Shown: positions 8,604 through 18,201, numbered from the stretch's first letter. The stretch: 64,000 bases of DNA from Micromonospora eburnea (GCF_900090225.1 NZ_FMHY01000002.1:5456001-5520000); one strand, 5' to 3'. Numbers and translations: made by a program. The notes: generated from the sequence alone by a model not told the origin.

Positions 8604-9589
8604 GCGACCTCGAACGCCGCTACCTGCGTCTGCTGCTCGCGTACCCCGCCGAATACCGTCGGCTGCGCGGGGCCGAGATCGTCGGGACGTACCTCGACCT
8701 GGCCGGACCGGACCGGCGCTGGCCCTCACCGGCGGACGCCGCCGACCTCGTTCGCGGCGGCCTGCGCCAGCGGCTGCGGGCCGCCGGGGCCGCCGACCTG
8801 GTTCCCGGGGTACGCCTCGCCGCCGTCCTCGCCTTCCTCACGGCAACCGCCCTGGCCGCGGCCTGGTCCGTGCTGGAGTTGCGCCCGCCGGCACCCGAGT
8901 CGGGGCTACCGCCGCTCGGCCCGTTCAACACCATCGGGATGGTGGCCTGGGCCGCCTGGCTGGCCGCCGGGGCGGCGCACGCCCTCGCCCCACGGCGCTA
9001 CGCGCGCCCGATTCTCTGGGCCGCCGTGCTGGCCACCGCCCTGGTGGTGCCGGTCTCCGCGCTGGCCGGCCTGGCCCGGCCGCCGCTGCTGGTGCTGGCG
9101 CCTCAGCTCGCGCTGGGCGTGGTCGCGCTCGGGATGCCGGCACGACTGCCGCTCGCGGCGCGCGCTGCCCTGCTCCCGGGAAGCGCCCTGGCCGCGGGCC
9201 TGGCGGCAAGCCGGATCCGGGACGGCTACTTCTTCGAGAGCTACCGTGGCATCGAGGTCGGGCCACTCGCCGGCACGGTGCTGCTGGTGGTCGCCCTGGT
9301 GCTCGCGCTCGACCGGGCGCGCGGGCGCGACTTTCGCGGCGGTTGGGCGCTCCTCGTCCTGGCCACCCCCATCGGACTGCTGTTCGTTCGGGAGCTGGCG
9401 GAGCGGGCCGTCGGACGGAACCCGGACTGGGCCGGGGTGAGCGGCACGGCCGTGGCCGTGGCCGTCGCCGGGCCCGCGCTCCTGATGTGTGCCCTGGCCG
9501 TCCGGGCCCGAACGGCGCCAGCACAGCCCCGATCGGCCTGCCCCACCTGCGGGTCGTCCCGGGGACCGACCCGATCGTGGGGACGCTGA
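8600..9589 (+). CDS. Multipass membrane protein paired with PadR
   Basis: A 329-aa protein. Residues 1-65 are soluble (LERRYLRLLLAYPAEYRRLRG), a motif I associate with membrane proteins that follow PadR regulators in Actinobacteria. About seven or eight hydrophobic helices then run to near residue 305. The C-terminal tail contains CPTCGSS. It is translationally coupled to the PadR gene. No catalytic motif is visible. It could be a permease-like or stress-sensing protein, but the function is unknown. Confidence 0.8.
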   Translation: MSDLERRYLRLLLAYPAEYRRLRGAEIVGTYLDLAGPDRRWPSPADAADLVRGGLRQRLRAAGAADLVPGVRLAAVLAFLTATALAAAWSVLELRPPAPESGLPPLGPFNTIGMVAWAAWLAAGAAHALAPRRYARPILWAAVLATALVVPVSALAGLARPPLLVLAPQLALGVVALGMPARLPLAARAALLPGSALAAGLAASRIRDGYFFESYRGIEVGPLAGTVLLVVALVLALDRARGRDFRGGWALLVLATPIGLLFVRELAERAVGRNPDWAGVSGTAVAVAVAGPALLMCALAVRARTAPAQPRSACPTCGSSRGPTRSWGR

Positions 9590-9609
9590 CGGCCCGGTCG
9601 TTCCGCGCC

Positions 9610-9716
9610 CTTGATCCACCCGACCTGCCGCAATCGGCGGTGCCGAGCGCCGCGGTGACCACAACCTGCCGCAACCCGAGTCGATCAAGGCAGGCCGAGG
9701 GCAGGTCGGGCGGATC
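9610..9716. repeat. Composite palindromic element between convergent genes
   Basis: Outer arms 9613-9629 and 9700-9716 are inverted repeats (16 of 17 bases pair). An inner pair CTTGATC (9610-9616) / GATCAAG (9683-9689) also occurs. It fills the space between two converging genes and could act as a bidirectional terminator. Confidence 0.55.
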
Positions 9717-9718
9717 GG

Positions 9719-11206
9719 TCAGCGGGCGCGGCGGGCCAGGCCGGCGCGGACCGCCCGAACCACCACCGCCACCACCAGCGCGGTCATCAGGACCGCGCCC
9801 GGCGCCTTGGTGAACCGGGCCAGGTTCGCGCCGTCGGGCAGGGTCAGGCAGGACGCCACCGCGCTGGGCGCCACGAACCACACGGTCCGGGCCACCGACA
9901 GCGTCGCCACCGCCAGCACCGCCAACGGCCAGGTCGCGTACCAGGGATGGAAGACCGGAGCGAGCAGCACCGTGGCGGCCAGCGCCAGGCCCGCCCCGGT
10001 CAGGGCCACCCGGGGCCGGGCCACGGCCAGCCGGAGCACCCGCTGCCGGACGTCGTTCAGCCGGCGCAACGCCGTCCAGGACCGCCACCAGAGCACCACC
10101 AGCAGCACCGCGAGCACCGCCAGCGCGACCACCCGGACGACCCCCACCGCCCCCGGTTCCCGGCCGAACAGCCCGCCCGCGTAATCGATCACGAACCCCA
10201 CCGCGGTCGGCGGTGAGGTCCACTGCTGCGACTCGCCACTGCGGGCCACGCCGCCCACCCAGCCCAGCCCCAGCCCGGTGGCCAGCGAGGCGACCACCAG
10301 CGCGGCCACCACTCCGCCGGCCAGCCAGCCGCCGTCGCGGAGCAGCGCCCGCACCGTGTAGCGGCCCGCCACGGCCGCGAGCGCGGCGAACGGGAGCACC
10401 ACCACCACGATGGCCTTCACCGCCACCGCCAGCCCCAGCAACACCCCGGCCACCAGCAGCGCCCCCGGCCGGCCGGGCCGGCGTACCAGCACCAGCAGGC
10501 CGAACAGCAGCAGCCCGAGCCCGACCGCGTCGTTGTGCGCGCCGGCCACCAGATGCACCCCGACGAGCGGGCAGGCCAGCGCCAGCCAGGCCGCCCGCCG
10601 GATCGGCACACCGACCGCCCGGGCCAACCCGGGCAGGCAGAGCGCGGCCAGCAGCACCCCGGCCACCGCGATCACCCGCAGCAGCACGATCGTCCCGGCC
10701 AGGCCACCGCCGAGCAGCACCGCCAGGCCCGCCAGCAGGACGAAGAACGGCCCGTACGGCGCCGGGGTGTCCCGCCAGATCGGCGACACCGTGTCGGTCC
10801 AGGGACAGCCGGCGGCGGCCACCCCGACCCGGTACGGATCGACGCCGTGCGCCCAGGACCAGCCCTGGCAGGCGTACGAGTAGACGTCCCGGCTGCCCAT
10901 CGGCGGCGCGACCAGCAGCGGCAGCAGCCAGAGCCCGGCGGTCAGGTACGCCCAGCGGGCCGACGGAGCGCCCCAGCGCAACGACCACCAGGCCCACACC
11001 ATCAGGACGGTGCCGGCCAGCCAGCAGCCGAGAACCGCCGGCCCGTGCGGGGCCCGCCAGATGTCGAGGAGTTCACTGCTGGCGGGGGCGCCGGGCAACG
11101 CCCCGCCCAGCCAGGCGGCGACGGTCAGCAGCACCGCCCCGGCGAGGCCGGCGTAGCGGGCGAGGGCGGCGGCGACGGGCCGGACGGGCCCGCCGCGCTC
11201 ACTCAC
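9719..11206 (-). CDS. mptB: MptB-like polyprenyl-phosphate mannosyltransferase, paralogue 1
   Basis: A 495-aa protein with about 12 membrane helices, of the GT-C type. It resembles MptB alpha-1,6-mannosyltransferases, which use polyprenyl-phosphomannose to extend the lipomannan/lipoarabinomannan-type core on the outer face of the membrane. Features shared with its neighbour are LLVAPPMGSRDVYSYACQG (the acidic residue in the first loop is typical of GT-C enzymes), IWRDTPAPYGPFFV, AHNDAVGLG and HPWYATWPLAV. GTG 11206 is the start (SD-like GAGGAG about ten bases upstream), 13 bases after the stop of the paralogue. Substrate assignment is by family only. Confidence 0.85.
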   Translation of the reverse strand: MSERGGPVRPVAAALARYAGLAGAVLLTVAAWLGGALPGAPASSELLDIWRAPHGPAVLGCWLAGTVLMVWAWWSLRWGAPSARWAYLTAGLWLLPLLVAPPMGSRDVYSYACQGWSWAHGVDPYRVGVAAAGCPWTDTVSPIWRDTPAPYGPFFVLLAGLAVLLGGGLAGTIVLLRVIAVAGVLLAALCLPGLARAVGVPIRRAAWLALACPLVGVHLVAGAHNDAVGLGLLLFGLLVLVRRPGRPGALLVAGVLLGLAVAVKAIVVVVLPFAALAAVAGRYTVRALLRDGGWLAGGVVAALVVASLATGLGLGWVGGVARSGESQQWTSPPTAVGFVIDYAGGLFGREPGAVGVVRVVALAVLAVLLVVLWWRSWTALRRLNDVRQRVLRLAVARPRVALTGAGLALAATVLLAPVFHPWYATWPLAVLAVATLSVARTVWFVAPSAVASCLTLPDGANLARFTKAPGAVLMTALVVAVVVRAVRAGLARRAR

Positions 11207-11219
11207 CCGCGTGTTCTCC

Positions 11220-12635
11220 TCAGTCGGCTGTCGCGTCGGCGGGAACCGGCTGCCGGGCCGCCCGAGCCGACCGTACCAACCAAACCGTGACCACGATCAC
11301 CAACAGCGTCATCAGGGGCGCACCGGGCATCTTGCTCCACCGGGCCAGGCCGACGCCGTCCGGCAGGATCAGGAACGACGCGACGGCGGCGACCACGATG
11401 TACCACTTCTCCCGAAGCGCCGCGGTCGCGGCGAGGACGGCCAGCGGCCAGACCCAGTACCAGGGGTGCACCACCGGGGAGAGCGCCACGGTCAGGGCCA
11501 GCGCCAGCCCCGCGTGGTAGAGCGGGTCCCGGTCCCGGGCCCGCCACCAGAGCCAGACCAGCAGCACGGCGAGCAGCACCACCGCGATCCCCCGGGTCAC
11601 CGGGAGCGCGTCGATGTGCGCGCCGAAGAGCACCGCGACGTACCCGACGGTCTGGCCCACGGCGGTCGGCGGGGAGGTCCAGGCGACCGCGGCCCCGCCC
11701 TGCGACAGGCCACCGACCCAGCCGAAGTCGAGGCCGCTACCGAAGGTCACCGCGACCACGACGGCGATCGCGCCGCCGACCACCCACCCGCCGTCGCGCA
11801 CCAGCGTCCGAATCCGGTACGGCCCGACGATCGCCGCCAGCGCCGCGAACGGCACCACGACGAGGGCGGTCACCTTGATCGCCACGGCCACGCCGAGCAG
11901 CGCTCCACCGGCCAGCAGCGGACCGGGCCGGCCCGGCCGGGAGGCCACCACGGCCAGCCCGGCGAGCAGCGCCCCGACCATCAGGGCGTCGTTGTGCGGA
12001 CCGCCGATCAGGTGCATGGCGACCAGCGGGCAGGCCACGGCCAGCCACACCGCCCGCTCGGCCGGTACGCCGCACCGCCGGGCGAGCACCGGCACGGCGT
12101 ACGCGATGAGCGCCACGCCGGCCAGGCTGATCAGGCGGAACGCCACGATGCTGGCGGTCAGCGAGCCGGTCGCCTTGACCACCGCGCCGGCGAGCAGCAC
12201 GAAGAGCGGACCGTACGGCGCCGGGGTGTCCCGCCAGATGTACGAGACGCTGTCCAGCCACGGGCAGGGCAGCGCCGACACCCCCTGCTCGTACGGGCTG
12301 ATCCCGGCGGCGTAGCTGGCGCCCTGACAGGTGTACGCGTACACGTCCCGGCTGCCGAACGGCGGCGCGACCAGCATCGGCAGCAGCCACAGCCCGGCGG
12401 TCACCAGCGCCCAGCGGACCGACGGCACCCGGTCCCGCAGCGACCACCAGGCCCACACCAGCAGTGCGGTGCCGGCCAGCCAGCTACCGAGGATCAACGG
12501 CCCGTGCGGGCCCTGCCAGATGCTGACCGGGTTGGAGCGCAGCTTGCCGTGCGGGAGCGCGCCGCCGAGGAAGGTGGCCACGGCGAGCAGCACCGAGCCC
12601 GCCAGGCCGATCCAGCGCGAGAGGTGGTGAGACAC
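11220..12635 (-). CDS. mptB: MptB-like polyprenyl-phosphate mannosyltransferase, paralogue 2
   Basis: About 471 aa, clearly homologous along its length to the neighbour at 9719-11206: LLVAPPFGSRDVYAYTCQG, IWRDTPAPYGPLFV, HNDALMVG, HPWYWVWPLAV. It is a GT-C membrane mannosyltransferase by family. I use GTG 12635, which gives SHHLSRWIGLAGSVLL, aligning with the paralogue. GTG 12704, which overlaps the upstream stop, would add 23 residues rich in Pro; neither has a strong ribosome binding site. The tandem arrangement suggests duplication followed by specialisation. Confidence 0.85.
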   Translation of the reverse strand: MSHHLSRWIGLAGSVLLAVATFLGGALPHGKLRSNPVSIWQGPHGPLILGSWLAGTALLVWAWWSLRDRVPSVRWALVTAGLWLLPMLVAPPFGSRDVYAYTCQGASYAAGISPYEQGVSALPCPWLDSVSYIWRDTPAPYGPLFVLLAGAVVKATGSLTASIVAFRLISLAGVALIAYAVPVLARRCGVPAERAVWLAVACPLVAMHLIGGPHNDALMVGALLAGLAVVASRPGRPGPLLAGGALLGVAVAIKVTALVVVPFAALAAIVGPYRIRTLVRDGGWVVGGAIAVVVAVTFGSGLDFGWVGGLSQGGAAVAWTSPPTAVGQTVGYVAVLFGAHIDALPVTRGIAVVLLAVLLVWLWWRARDRDPLYHAGLALALTVALSPVVHPWYWVWPLAVLAATAALREKWYIVVAAVASFLILPDGVGLARWSKMPGAPLMTLLVIVVTVWLVRSARAARQPVPADATAD

Positions 12636-12697
12636 CCCGCCATGCTGCCAGCCGGGGCGGGCGGGACCGACGGTGGGCACCGGAGCGGGTGATGTGT

Positions 12698-14284
12698 TCA
12701 GCACCGGTTCGCCGGCGTGAGGCTGCTGGAGATGGCGTACTCGCCCGGGGTCCCCACCCGCACCTCGGTCCAGCCGTCCGGCCCCGGCCGCAGGCACCCG
12801 TCCGCCCCGTCGAGGGACAGCCAGCGCGACCACCGGACCCGGACCGGCACGTTCCCGGCCCGATCCGTGGTGAACCGCACCCGCGCCTGGTCGGCGGCCA
12901 CCAGCCGGCCCGGCGCACCGACCAGCGGCGTCGGGTCGGTCACGGCGTACAACCGCCAGTCGGCGTTCCGCCACACCTCGCGCAGGTAGGGCTGGCCGGC
13001 GAGGACCAGATCGGCCTCGGCCCGCCCCCACCGGTCCGGCGGGGCGTCGGGCGCGACCGCGACGTACTGGACCGCCTCCCGGCGGAGCCAGTCCGCGTAG
13101 GAGTCGGCGGTCGGCCCGTCGCCGTAGAAGAGTGCGTTGCGGTCGCTGTCCACCTGCCGTTCCCAGCCCCGCGCCAGTGGCACGGTCGGCGGCAGGTACG
13201 CCGACTCCCAGTGCTCCCGCAGCGGCACCACCTCGACCCGGCCCACCGGCTGCCGGCGGGCCAGTTCGTCGGCGAGCGGGCGGTGGAAGGCGGCGGCGCT
13301 CTCCGCCGAGCCCGCGCGGGTCACGTCGCTGACCATCACCGGGTTCTGCCACCAGACGGTGGCGGCGAGCAGCCCGGCCAGCCACGGGCCGGGCAGCCGG
13401 GCGTACCCGGCGAGCACCGGCAGCGCGAACAGCATCGGCAGCCGCAGCGCGTTGGAACCGATCGGGCTGGGCAGGTAGAAGGCGGCGACCAGCAACAGCA
13501 CGGTGAGCGCCGAGCCGATCCGCAGCACCCGGCACCGCCGGGGTACGACGGCGAAAACCAGCACGGCCAGCGCCACGTTGATCTTCATCGACTCGGGCGA
13601 GTACGGCTGGGTGCCGCCGTTGCCGAACAGCAGGGCCATCGGGGCGAGCGCGAGCGCCGGCGCGACGCAGAGCACCAGGCTCTCGGCCAGCGGGCGGTCC
13701 GCCCGCCAGCCCCCCGGCAGTGCCCGTCCCGGGCCGTCGCCCCGGCGCAACGCGGCCAGCAGCAGCGCCGCACCGGCCAGGCCGGTGAAGAGCCCGGCCA
13801 CCGGGCTGGCCCAGGTGGCGGCCGCACCGAGCACGGCGGCCAGGGTCAGCCGCACCGGCCGGCCCGGCCGGCCGGCGCCCACCGCGCAGAGGGCGAGCAG
13901 CCCGAACGCGAGGCCGACGGCGAAGGTGATCCGGCCGCTGGCCAGGTTGCCGACCAGCACCACCGCGCCGAGCACCCCGGCGAGCACCGGCCGGCGGGCC
14001 CGGTGCCGGACGAACAGAGCGCCCAGGGCCGCCGCGCCCAGCACTGCGGCGAGGACGCCCAGCGGCCGCACCCCGAGCCACGCGCCCAGCCGGGCGGTGA
14101 ACAGGCTGTAGCCGTACTGGTTCACCCCGCCGTACCAGCCGAGGTCGATCGGCGCACCGCCGTGGCGGTCGACGAACCCGGCCCGGGCGACCTGAGCGGC
14201 CAGGTCGGTGCCCATCGGCGGGGCCAGCAGGAACACCACGCCGAGCACCAGCGCCACCCCGGCCGCCACCAGGCTCGCCGGCAC
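12698..14284 (-). CDS. Polytopic membrane protein, GT-C-like
   Basis: About 528 aa. Ten or more hydrophobic helices occupy the first 330 residues, followed by a soluble extracytoplasmic domain (REHWESAYLPPTVPLARGWE onward) ending EYAISSSLTPANRC. MGTDLAAQVARAGF in the first loop is compatible with a glycosyltransferase-like fold, but I see no diagnostic catalytic motif. It heads the cluster with the two MptB paralogues, so a cell-envelope glycan role is plausible. An upstream in-frame ATG (14368) would translate through a GC-rich palindromic repeat, so I prefer GTG 14284, although it lacks a clear ribosome binding site. Confidence 0.7.
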   Translation of the reverse strand: MPASLVAAGVALVLGVVFLLAPPMGTDLAAQVARAGFVDRHGGAPIDLGWYGGVNQYGYSLFTARLGAWLGVRPLGVLAAVLGAAALGALFVRHRARRPVLAGVLGAVVLVGNLASGRITFAVGLAFGLLALCAVGAGRPGRPVRLTLAAVLGAAATWASPVAGLFTGLAGAALLLAALRRGDGPGRALPGGWRADRPLAESLVLCVAPALALAPMALLFGNGGTQPYSPESMKINVALAVLVFAVVPRRCRVLRIGSALTVLLLVAAFYLPSPIGSNALRLPMLFALPVLAGYARLPGPWLAGLLAATVWWQNPVMVSDVTRAGSAESAAAFHRPLADELARRQPVGRVEVVPLREHWESAYLPPTVPLARGWERQVDSDRNALFYGDGPTADSYADWLRREAVQYVAVAPDAPPDRWGRAEADLVLAGQPYLREVWRNADWRLYAVTDPTPLVGAPGRLVAADQARVRFTTDRAGNVPVRVRWSRWLSLDGADGCLRPGPDGWTEVRVGTPGEYAISSSLTPANRC

Positions 14285-14303
14285 CGTGTCCGCCGGCCGC
14301 CGG

Positions 14304-14358
14304 GTTAACAGGGGGCCCCTGCTATGCAGGAGGCGATAAGAGGGGGCCCTTCCTTTCA
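14304..14358. repeat. GGGGCCCC palindromic repeat, copy 1
   Basis: GTTAACAGGGGGCCCCTGC at one end and GGGGGCCCTTCCTTTCA at the other. Its right end matches the right end of the repeat at 53494-53541. It sits in the 76 bases between the glnE stop and the likely start of the next gene. Confidence 0.7.
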
Positions 14359-14360
14359 CG

Positions 14361-17300
14361 TCAGTCATTGAGGACTCGTTCCATGGCGGTGCGGGAGCGG
14401 CGGGCGGTGCGGAGGTATTCGTCGAGGAACTCGCCGGGGTCGTCGCGGCCGAGCAGGCGCACCACCCCGGCCAACTCCACCCCGTGCCGGGGCAGTTGGT
14501 CCCCGGCCCGACCCCGGACCAGCATCAGCGCGTTGCGGACCTGCGCCGCGAGGGTCCAGCCGGCCGCCATCTCCACCGCGTCGTCCGGGTCGACCAGCCC
14601 GGCGTCGCGGGCGGCGGCCAGGGCGTCGAGGGTACGCGTGCCGCGCAGCTCGGGTCGCCGGCCGGCGTGCCGGAGCTGGAGCAACTGCACCGCCCACTCG
14701 ACGTCGGCCAGGCCGCCCCGGCCCAGCTTGGTGTGGGTGGCCGGGTCGGCGCCCCGGGGCAGCCGCTCGGTCTCCACCCGGGCCTTGATCCGGCGGATCT
14801 CCACCACCTGCTCGCGGGTCAGCCCGTCGGGCGGGTAGCGCACCGGGTCGATCATCGCCTCGAACTCGGCGCCCAGGTCGGCGTCCCCGCACACGAACCG
14901 GGCGCGCAGCAGCGCCTGCGCCTCCCACACCTTCGACCAGCGGGCGTAGTAGTGGGCGTACGCGGCGAGGCTGCGTACCAGCGGGCCCTGCCGGCCCTCC
15001 GGGCGCAGGTCGGCGTCGACCCCGAGCGGCGGGTCGGGGGCGGGCGCGGAGAGCAGCCGGCGCAGTTCCTCGGCGATCGCCTGGGCCGCGGCACTGGCCG
15101 CCGACTCGTCCCCGCCCGGCGGCGGGTCGTAGACGAAGAGCACGTCGGCGTCGGAGAGGTAGTTGGACTCGTACCCGCCGAGCCGGCCCATGCCGATCAC
15201 CGCGAAGCGCAGCCCCGGCGGCGCCGGCTGGGCGGCCCGGGCGGCCCGCAGCGCGGCGGCCAGGGTGGCGTCGGCCACGTCGGAGAGGGCGGTGCCGACG
15301 GTGGTGACGTCGGCCAGCGTGGGTACCGGCTCGGCGGGGCGGGGGGTGAGCGGGGCGAGCGAGCCGGCCCGACTCAGCACGTCGGCGCAGGCGAGGCGGA
15401 CCAGTTCCCGGCGGCGCAGGGCGCGCACCGCCCGGATCGCCTCGACCGGGTCGTCGTGCCGGGCCGCCGCCGCGGCGAAGCCCTCGCAGAGCACCTCGCG
15501 GCCCCGCGGGGTCAGCTCGGCGTCCTCGGCCAGCAGCCGCAGCGCCTCCGGTTCGCGGGCCAGCAGGTCGGCGGCGTACCGGGAGGAGGAGAGCACCCGG
15601 GCCAGCCGGCGGGCGACCGGTCCGGAGTCCCGGAGCAGCCGCAGATACCAGGGGGTGCTGCCGAGCTTGTCGGAGACCTGCCGGTAGTTGAGCAGCCCCC
15701 GGTCCGGTTCCGGCGCGTCGGCGAACTCGCTGAGCAGCACCGGCAGCAGGGTGCGCTGGATCGCGGCGGTCCGGCTCACCCCGCCGGTGAGGGCTTGGAG
15801 GTGACGCAGCGCCCCGGCCGGGTCGGCGAAACCGAGGATCTCCAGCCGGTGCCGGGCCGCCTCCGGGGTGAGCCGCAGTCCCTCGGCGGGCACCCGGGCC
15901 ACCGCCTCCAGCAGCGGCCGGTAGAGCAGTTTCGCGTGCAGCCGGCGTACCTCGGTGGCGTGGGTGACCCACTCGGCGCGAAACTCCTCGACGGCGCTGC
16001 GGCCCGGGGTGGCCGCGTAGCCGAGCGCGGCGGCCAGCCAGCGCAACGCGGCCGGCTCGGTCGGCACGGTGTGGGTCCGGCGCAGGCCCTGGAGCTGGAG
16101 CCGGTGTTCGACGCCGCGCAGGAAGCGGTAGCCGAGCAGCAGCGCCTCCCCGTCGGCCCGGCCGACGTAGCCGCCGGCGACCAGTGCGCGCAGCGCGGGG
16201 ATCGTCCCCGGCGCCCGCAGCGAATCGTCGCCCCGGCCGTGCACGAGCTGGAGGAGCTGGACGGCGAACTCGATGTCGCGCAGCCCGCCCGGACCGCGCT
16301 TGATCTCGCGGTCCAGCTCCTTGGGCGGGATGTTGTCAATGATCTTCCGGCGCATCGCGCGGACGTCCTCGACCGCCTCCGGCCGTTCCGCGGCGGTCCA
16401 CACCAGCGGCGCGAGCGCCTCGATCCACTCCCGGGCCAGGCCCAGGTCGCCGGCCGCCGGCCGGGCCTTGAGCAACGCCTGGAACTCCCACGTCCGGGCC
16501 CAGCGGCGGTAGTAGGCGAGGTGGCTGGCGAGGGTACGCACCAGCGGTCCGCGGTTGCCCTCCGGCCGCAACGCGGCGTCGACCGGCCAGGCGACCAGCC
16601 CGCAGACGTGGATCAGCCGGGTGGCGACCTGGGTCGCGGCGGCCAGGTCGTCGTCGGAGGCGGCGACGAAGATCACGTCGACGTCGGAGACGTAGTTCAG
16701 CTCCTCGCCGCCGCACTTGCCCATCGCCACCACGGCCAGCCGCGGCCGGGGCGTGCCCTCCGGCAGCTCGTCGACGGCGAGCCCGTACGCGGCGGCGAGG
16801 GTGGCGTCGGCGAGCCCGGAGAGCGCCGCCATGGTCTGTTCCAGCCCGCGCCCGCCGGTCAGGTCCGCCGCCGCGATGCGCAACAGCGCCAGCCGGTACG
16901 CCTGCCGCAGCACCGGCACCGGGCCGGTGACGCCGGTCAGCCGGGCGGCGGCGGCCAGGTCCAGGCGGCCGTCGGCGGCCGGCCCGCGCCCGTCCGGACC
17001 GGTGCCCAGCACCACCCACTGGCCGGGGTTGGCCACCAGGTGGTCGCCGAGCGCCGCGGACGCGCCGAGCACCGCGACCAGGCGCCGCCGCAGCCCCGGA
17101 TCGGCGGCCAGGGCGTCCAGCACCGCCGGCTCGTCCGCGGTACGGCGTTCCGCCTCGACGAGGCGGTGCAGCTGGCGCAGCGCCAGGTCCGGGTCGGCGG
17201 CCCGGGAGAGGGCGGCCAGCAGCTCACCGGCCGGCTCGTCGGTGGGCTCCTGCACGTCCGGCCGCCACAGCCCGAGCCCGTCCGGGCCGAGCAGGTCGGC

Positions 17301-17369
17301 TGCCCGGGCCCGGCCGTCGCCCTCGGCGAAGCCGTACCGGGCGAGGCGTCCCCGGCTCGGGCGGGTCAT
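14361..17369 (-). CDS. glnE: Bifunctional glutamine synthetase adenylyltransferase/adenylyl-removing enzyme
   Basis: 1002 aa, the expected size. It has two nucleotidyltransferase domains: an N-terminal one with GGEELNYVSDVDVIFVA (around residue 226, the deadenylylation half) and a C-terminal one with GGYESNYLSDADVLFVYDP (around 738, the adenylylation half), each followed by RPEGNRGPLVR- or RPEGRQGPLVR-type motifs. GlnE modifies GlnA on a tyrosine to tune activity to nitrogen status. ATG 17369 has GGGG eight bases upstream; GTG 17375, overlapping the GATase stop in GTGA, is an alternative. The gene is coupled to the preceding GATase. Confidence 0.96.
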   Translation of the reverse strand: MTRPSRGRLARYGFAEGDGRARAADLLGPDGLGLWRPDVQEPTDEPAGELLAALSRAADPDLALRQLHRLVEAERRTADEPAVLDALAADPGLRRRLVAVLGASAALGDHLVANPGQWVVLGTGPDGRGPAADGRLDLAAAARLTGVTGPVPVLRQAYRLALLRIAAADLTGGRGLEQTMAALSGLADATLAAAYGLAVDELPEGTPRPRLAVVAMGKCGGEELNYVSDVDVIFVAASDDDLAAATQVATRLIHVCGLVAWPVDAALRPEGNRGPLVRTLASHLAYYRRWARTWEFQALLKARPAAGDLGLAREWIEALAPLVWTAAERPEAVEDVRAMRRKIIDNIPPKELDREIKRGPGGLRDIEFAVQLLQLVHGRGDDSLRAPGTIPALRALVAGGYVGRADGEALLLGYRFLRGVEHRLQLQGLRRTHTVPTEPAALRWLAAALGYAATPGRSAVEEFRAEWVTHATEVRRLHAKLLYRPLLEAVARVPAEGLRLTPEAARHRLEILGFADPAGALRHLQALTGGVSRTAAIQRTLLPVLLSEFADAPEPDRGLLNYRQVSDKLGSTPWYLRLLRDSGPVARRLARVLSSSRYAADLLAREPEALRLLAEDAELTPRGREVLCEGFAAAAARHDDPVEAIRAVRALRRRELVRLACADVLSRAGSLAPLTPRPAEPVPTLADVTTVGTALSDVADATLAAALRAARAAQPAPPGLRFAVIGMGRLGGYESNYLSDADVLFVYDPPPGGDESAASAAAQAIAEELRRLLSAPAPDPPLGVDADLRPEGRQGPLVRSLAAYAHYYARWSKVWEAQALLRARFVCGDADLGAEFEAMIDPVRYPPDGLTREQVVEIRRIKARVETERLPRGADPATHTKLGRGGLADVEWAVQLLQLRHAGRRPELRGTRTLDALAAARDAGLVDPDDAVEMAAGWTLAAQVRNALMLVRGRAGDQLPRHGVELAGVVRLLGRDDPGEFLDEYLRTARRSRTAMERVLND

Positions 17370-17371
17370 CG

Positions 17372-18142
17372 TCACTGCCCCAGCAGGGGCAGGCTGCGGC
17401 GGAGGGTGTCGTCGTCGTCCAGTTCGCCGAGGGCGAGGGCGGCGAACCGGATCGCGAACGGCTGCCACACCTCCTCGACGTCGGCCATCACCTGGTCGCA
17501 GGCGGCCACCACCAGCTCCGGGTCGTAGTCCAGCTCGGCGAGGAGCGCCGAGTCACGGGCCCAGTCGGCGATCATCGCGGTGTCGCACTCGATGTGGAAC
17601 TGCAACCCCCAGGCCCGGTCGCCGAGGCGGAACGCCTGGTGCGGGTAGCGGGTGGAGGCGGCGAGCAGGGTGGCCCCGTGCGGCAGCTCGGTGATCTCGT
17701 CGGTGTGCCACTGGAACACGTCCGGCATCAGCGGCACGTACCGGAAGAGCGGGTCGGTCTCGGCGGCGTCCCGCTTGCCGACCACGGCCGGCCCGACCTC
17801 CGGCCCGGACGGGCTCCGCTCGACCTGCCCGGCGTGCGCGCTGGCCAGCAGTTGCGCCCCGAGGCAGACGCCGAGGGTAGGGATCCGCTGCCGGACCGCC
17901 TTGCGCAGCAGCCCCTCCAGGGCGGGGAACCAGGGCGCGCCGGGGCTGCCGTCGGCCAGCGGGTACGCCTGCTGCTCGCCGCCGAGCACCACCAGCGCGG
18001 CGTACCCGTCGAGGTCGGCGGGGAGCTGGTCGCCGGCGTACGGGCGCAGCACCCGCAGGTCGACGCCCCCCTCGGTGAGCCATTCCCCCAGTCGGCGGAG
18101 GTCGTCGGTCGGGTCGTTCTCGATCACCAGCGCGGTCGCCAC
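17372..18142 (-). CDS. Class I glutamine amidotransferase-like protein
   Basis: 256 aa with the triad of class I GATases: nucleophile Cys in PTLGVCLGAQLLA, and His in GLQFHIECDTAM with the Glu two residues later. It resembles GMP-synthase-like stand-alone GATases of unknown acceptor. GTG 18142 is preceded seven bases upstream by TAGCCT, suggesting a nearly leaderless transcript diverging from the LD-carboxypeptidase promoter. It overlaps or abuts glnE, so a link to glutamine metabolism is suggested by context only. An upstream in-frame extension to 18241 would overlap the divergent gene. Confidence 0.88.
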   Translation of the reverse strand: MATALVIENDPTDDLRRLGEWLTEGGVDLRVLRPYAGDQLPADLDGYAALVVLGGEQQAYPLADGSPGAPWFPALEGLLRKAVRQRIPTLGVCLGAQLLASAHAGQVERSPSGPEVGPAVVGKRDAAETDPLFRYVPLMPDVFQWHTDEITELPHGATLLAASTRYPHQAFRLGDRAWGLQFHIECDTAMIADWARDSALLAELDYDPELVVAACDQVMADVEEVWQPFAIRFAALALGELDDDDTLRRSLPLLGQ

Positions 18143-18201
18143 GACGTCGAGGCTATCCGGTGGGCGGCGGACGGCCCGGAACGGCTCGGCGGGCGGCTCA
18201 C

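Noticed and set aside
11220..14081. 953-aa minus-strand frame that would fuse an unknown N-terminus to mptB paralogue 2
   Set aside because: Its first 450 codons are out of frame with the neighbouring gene and low complexity; the true start lies near 12635 or 12704.
14484..17528. 1014-aa plus-strand open frame
   Set aside because: Opposite strand of glnE, which has unambiguous motifs; the composition is typical of a high-GC shadow.
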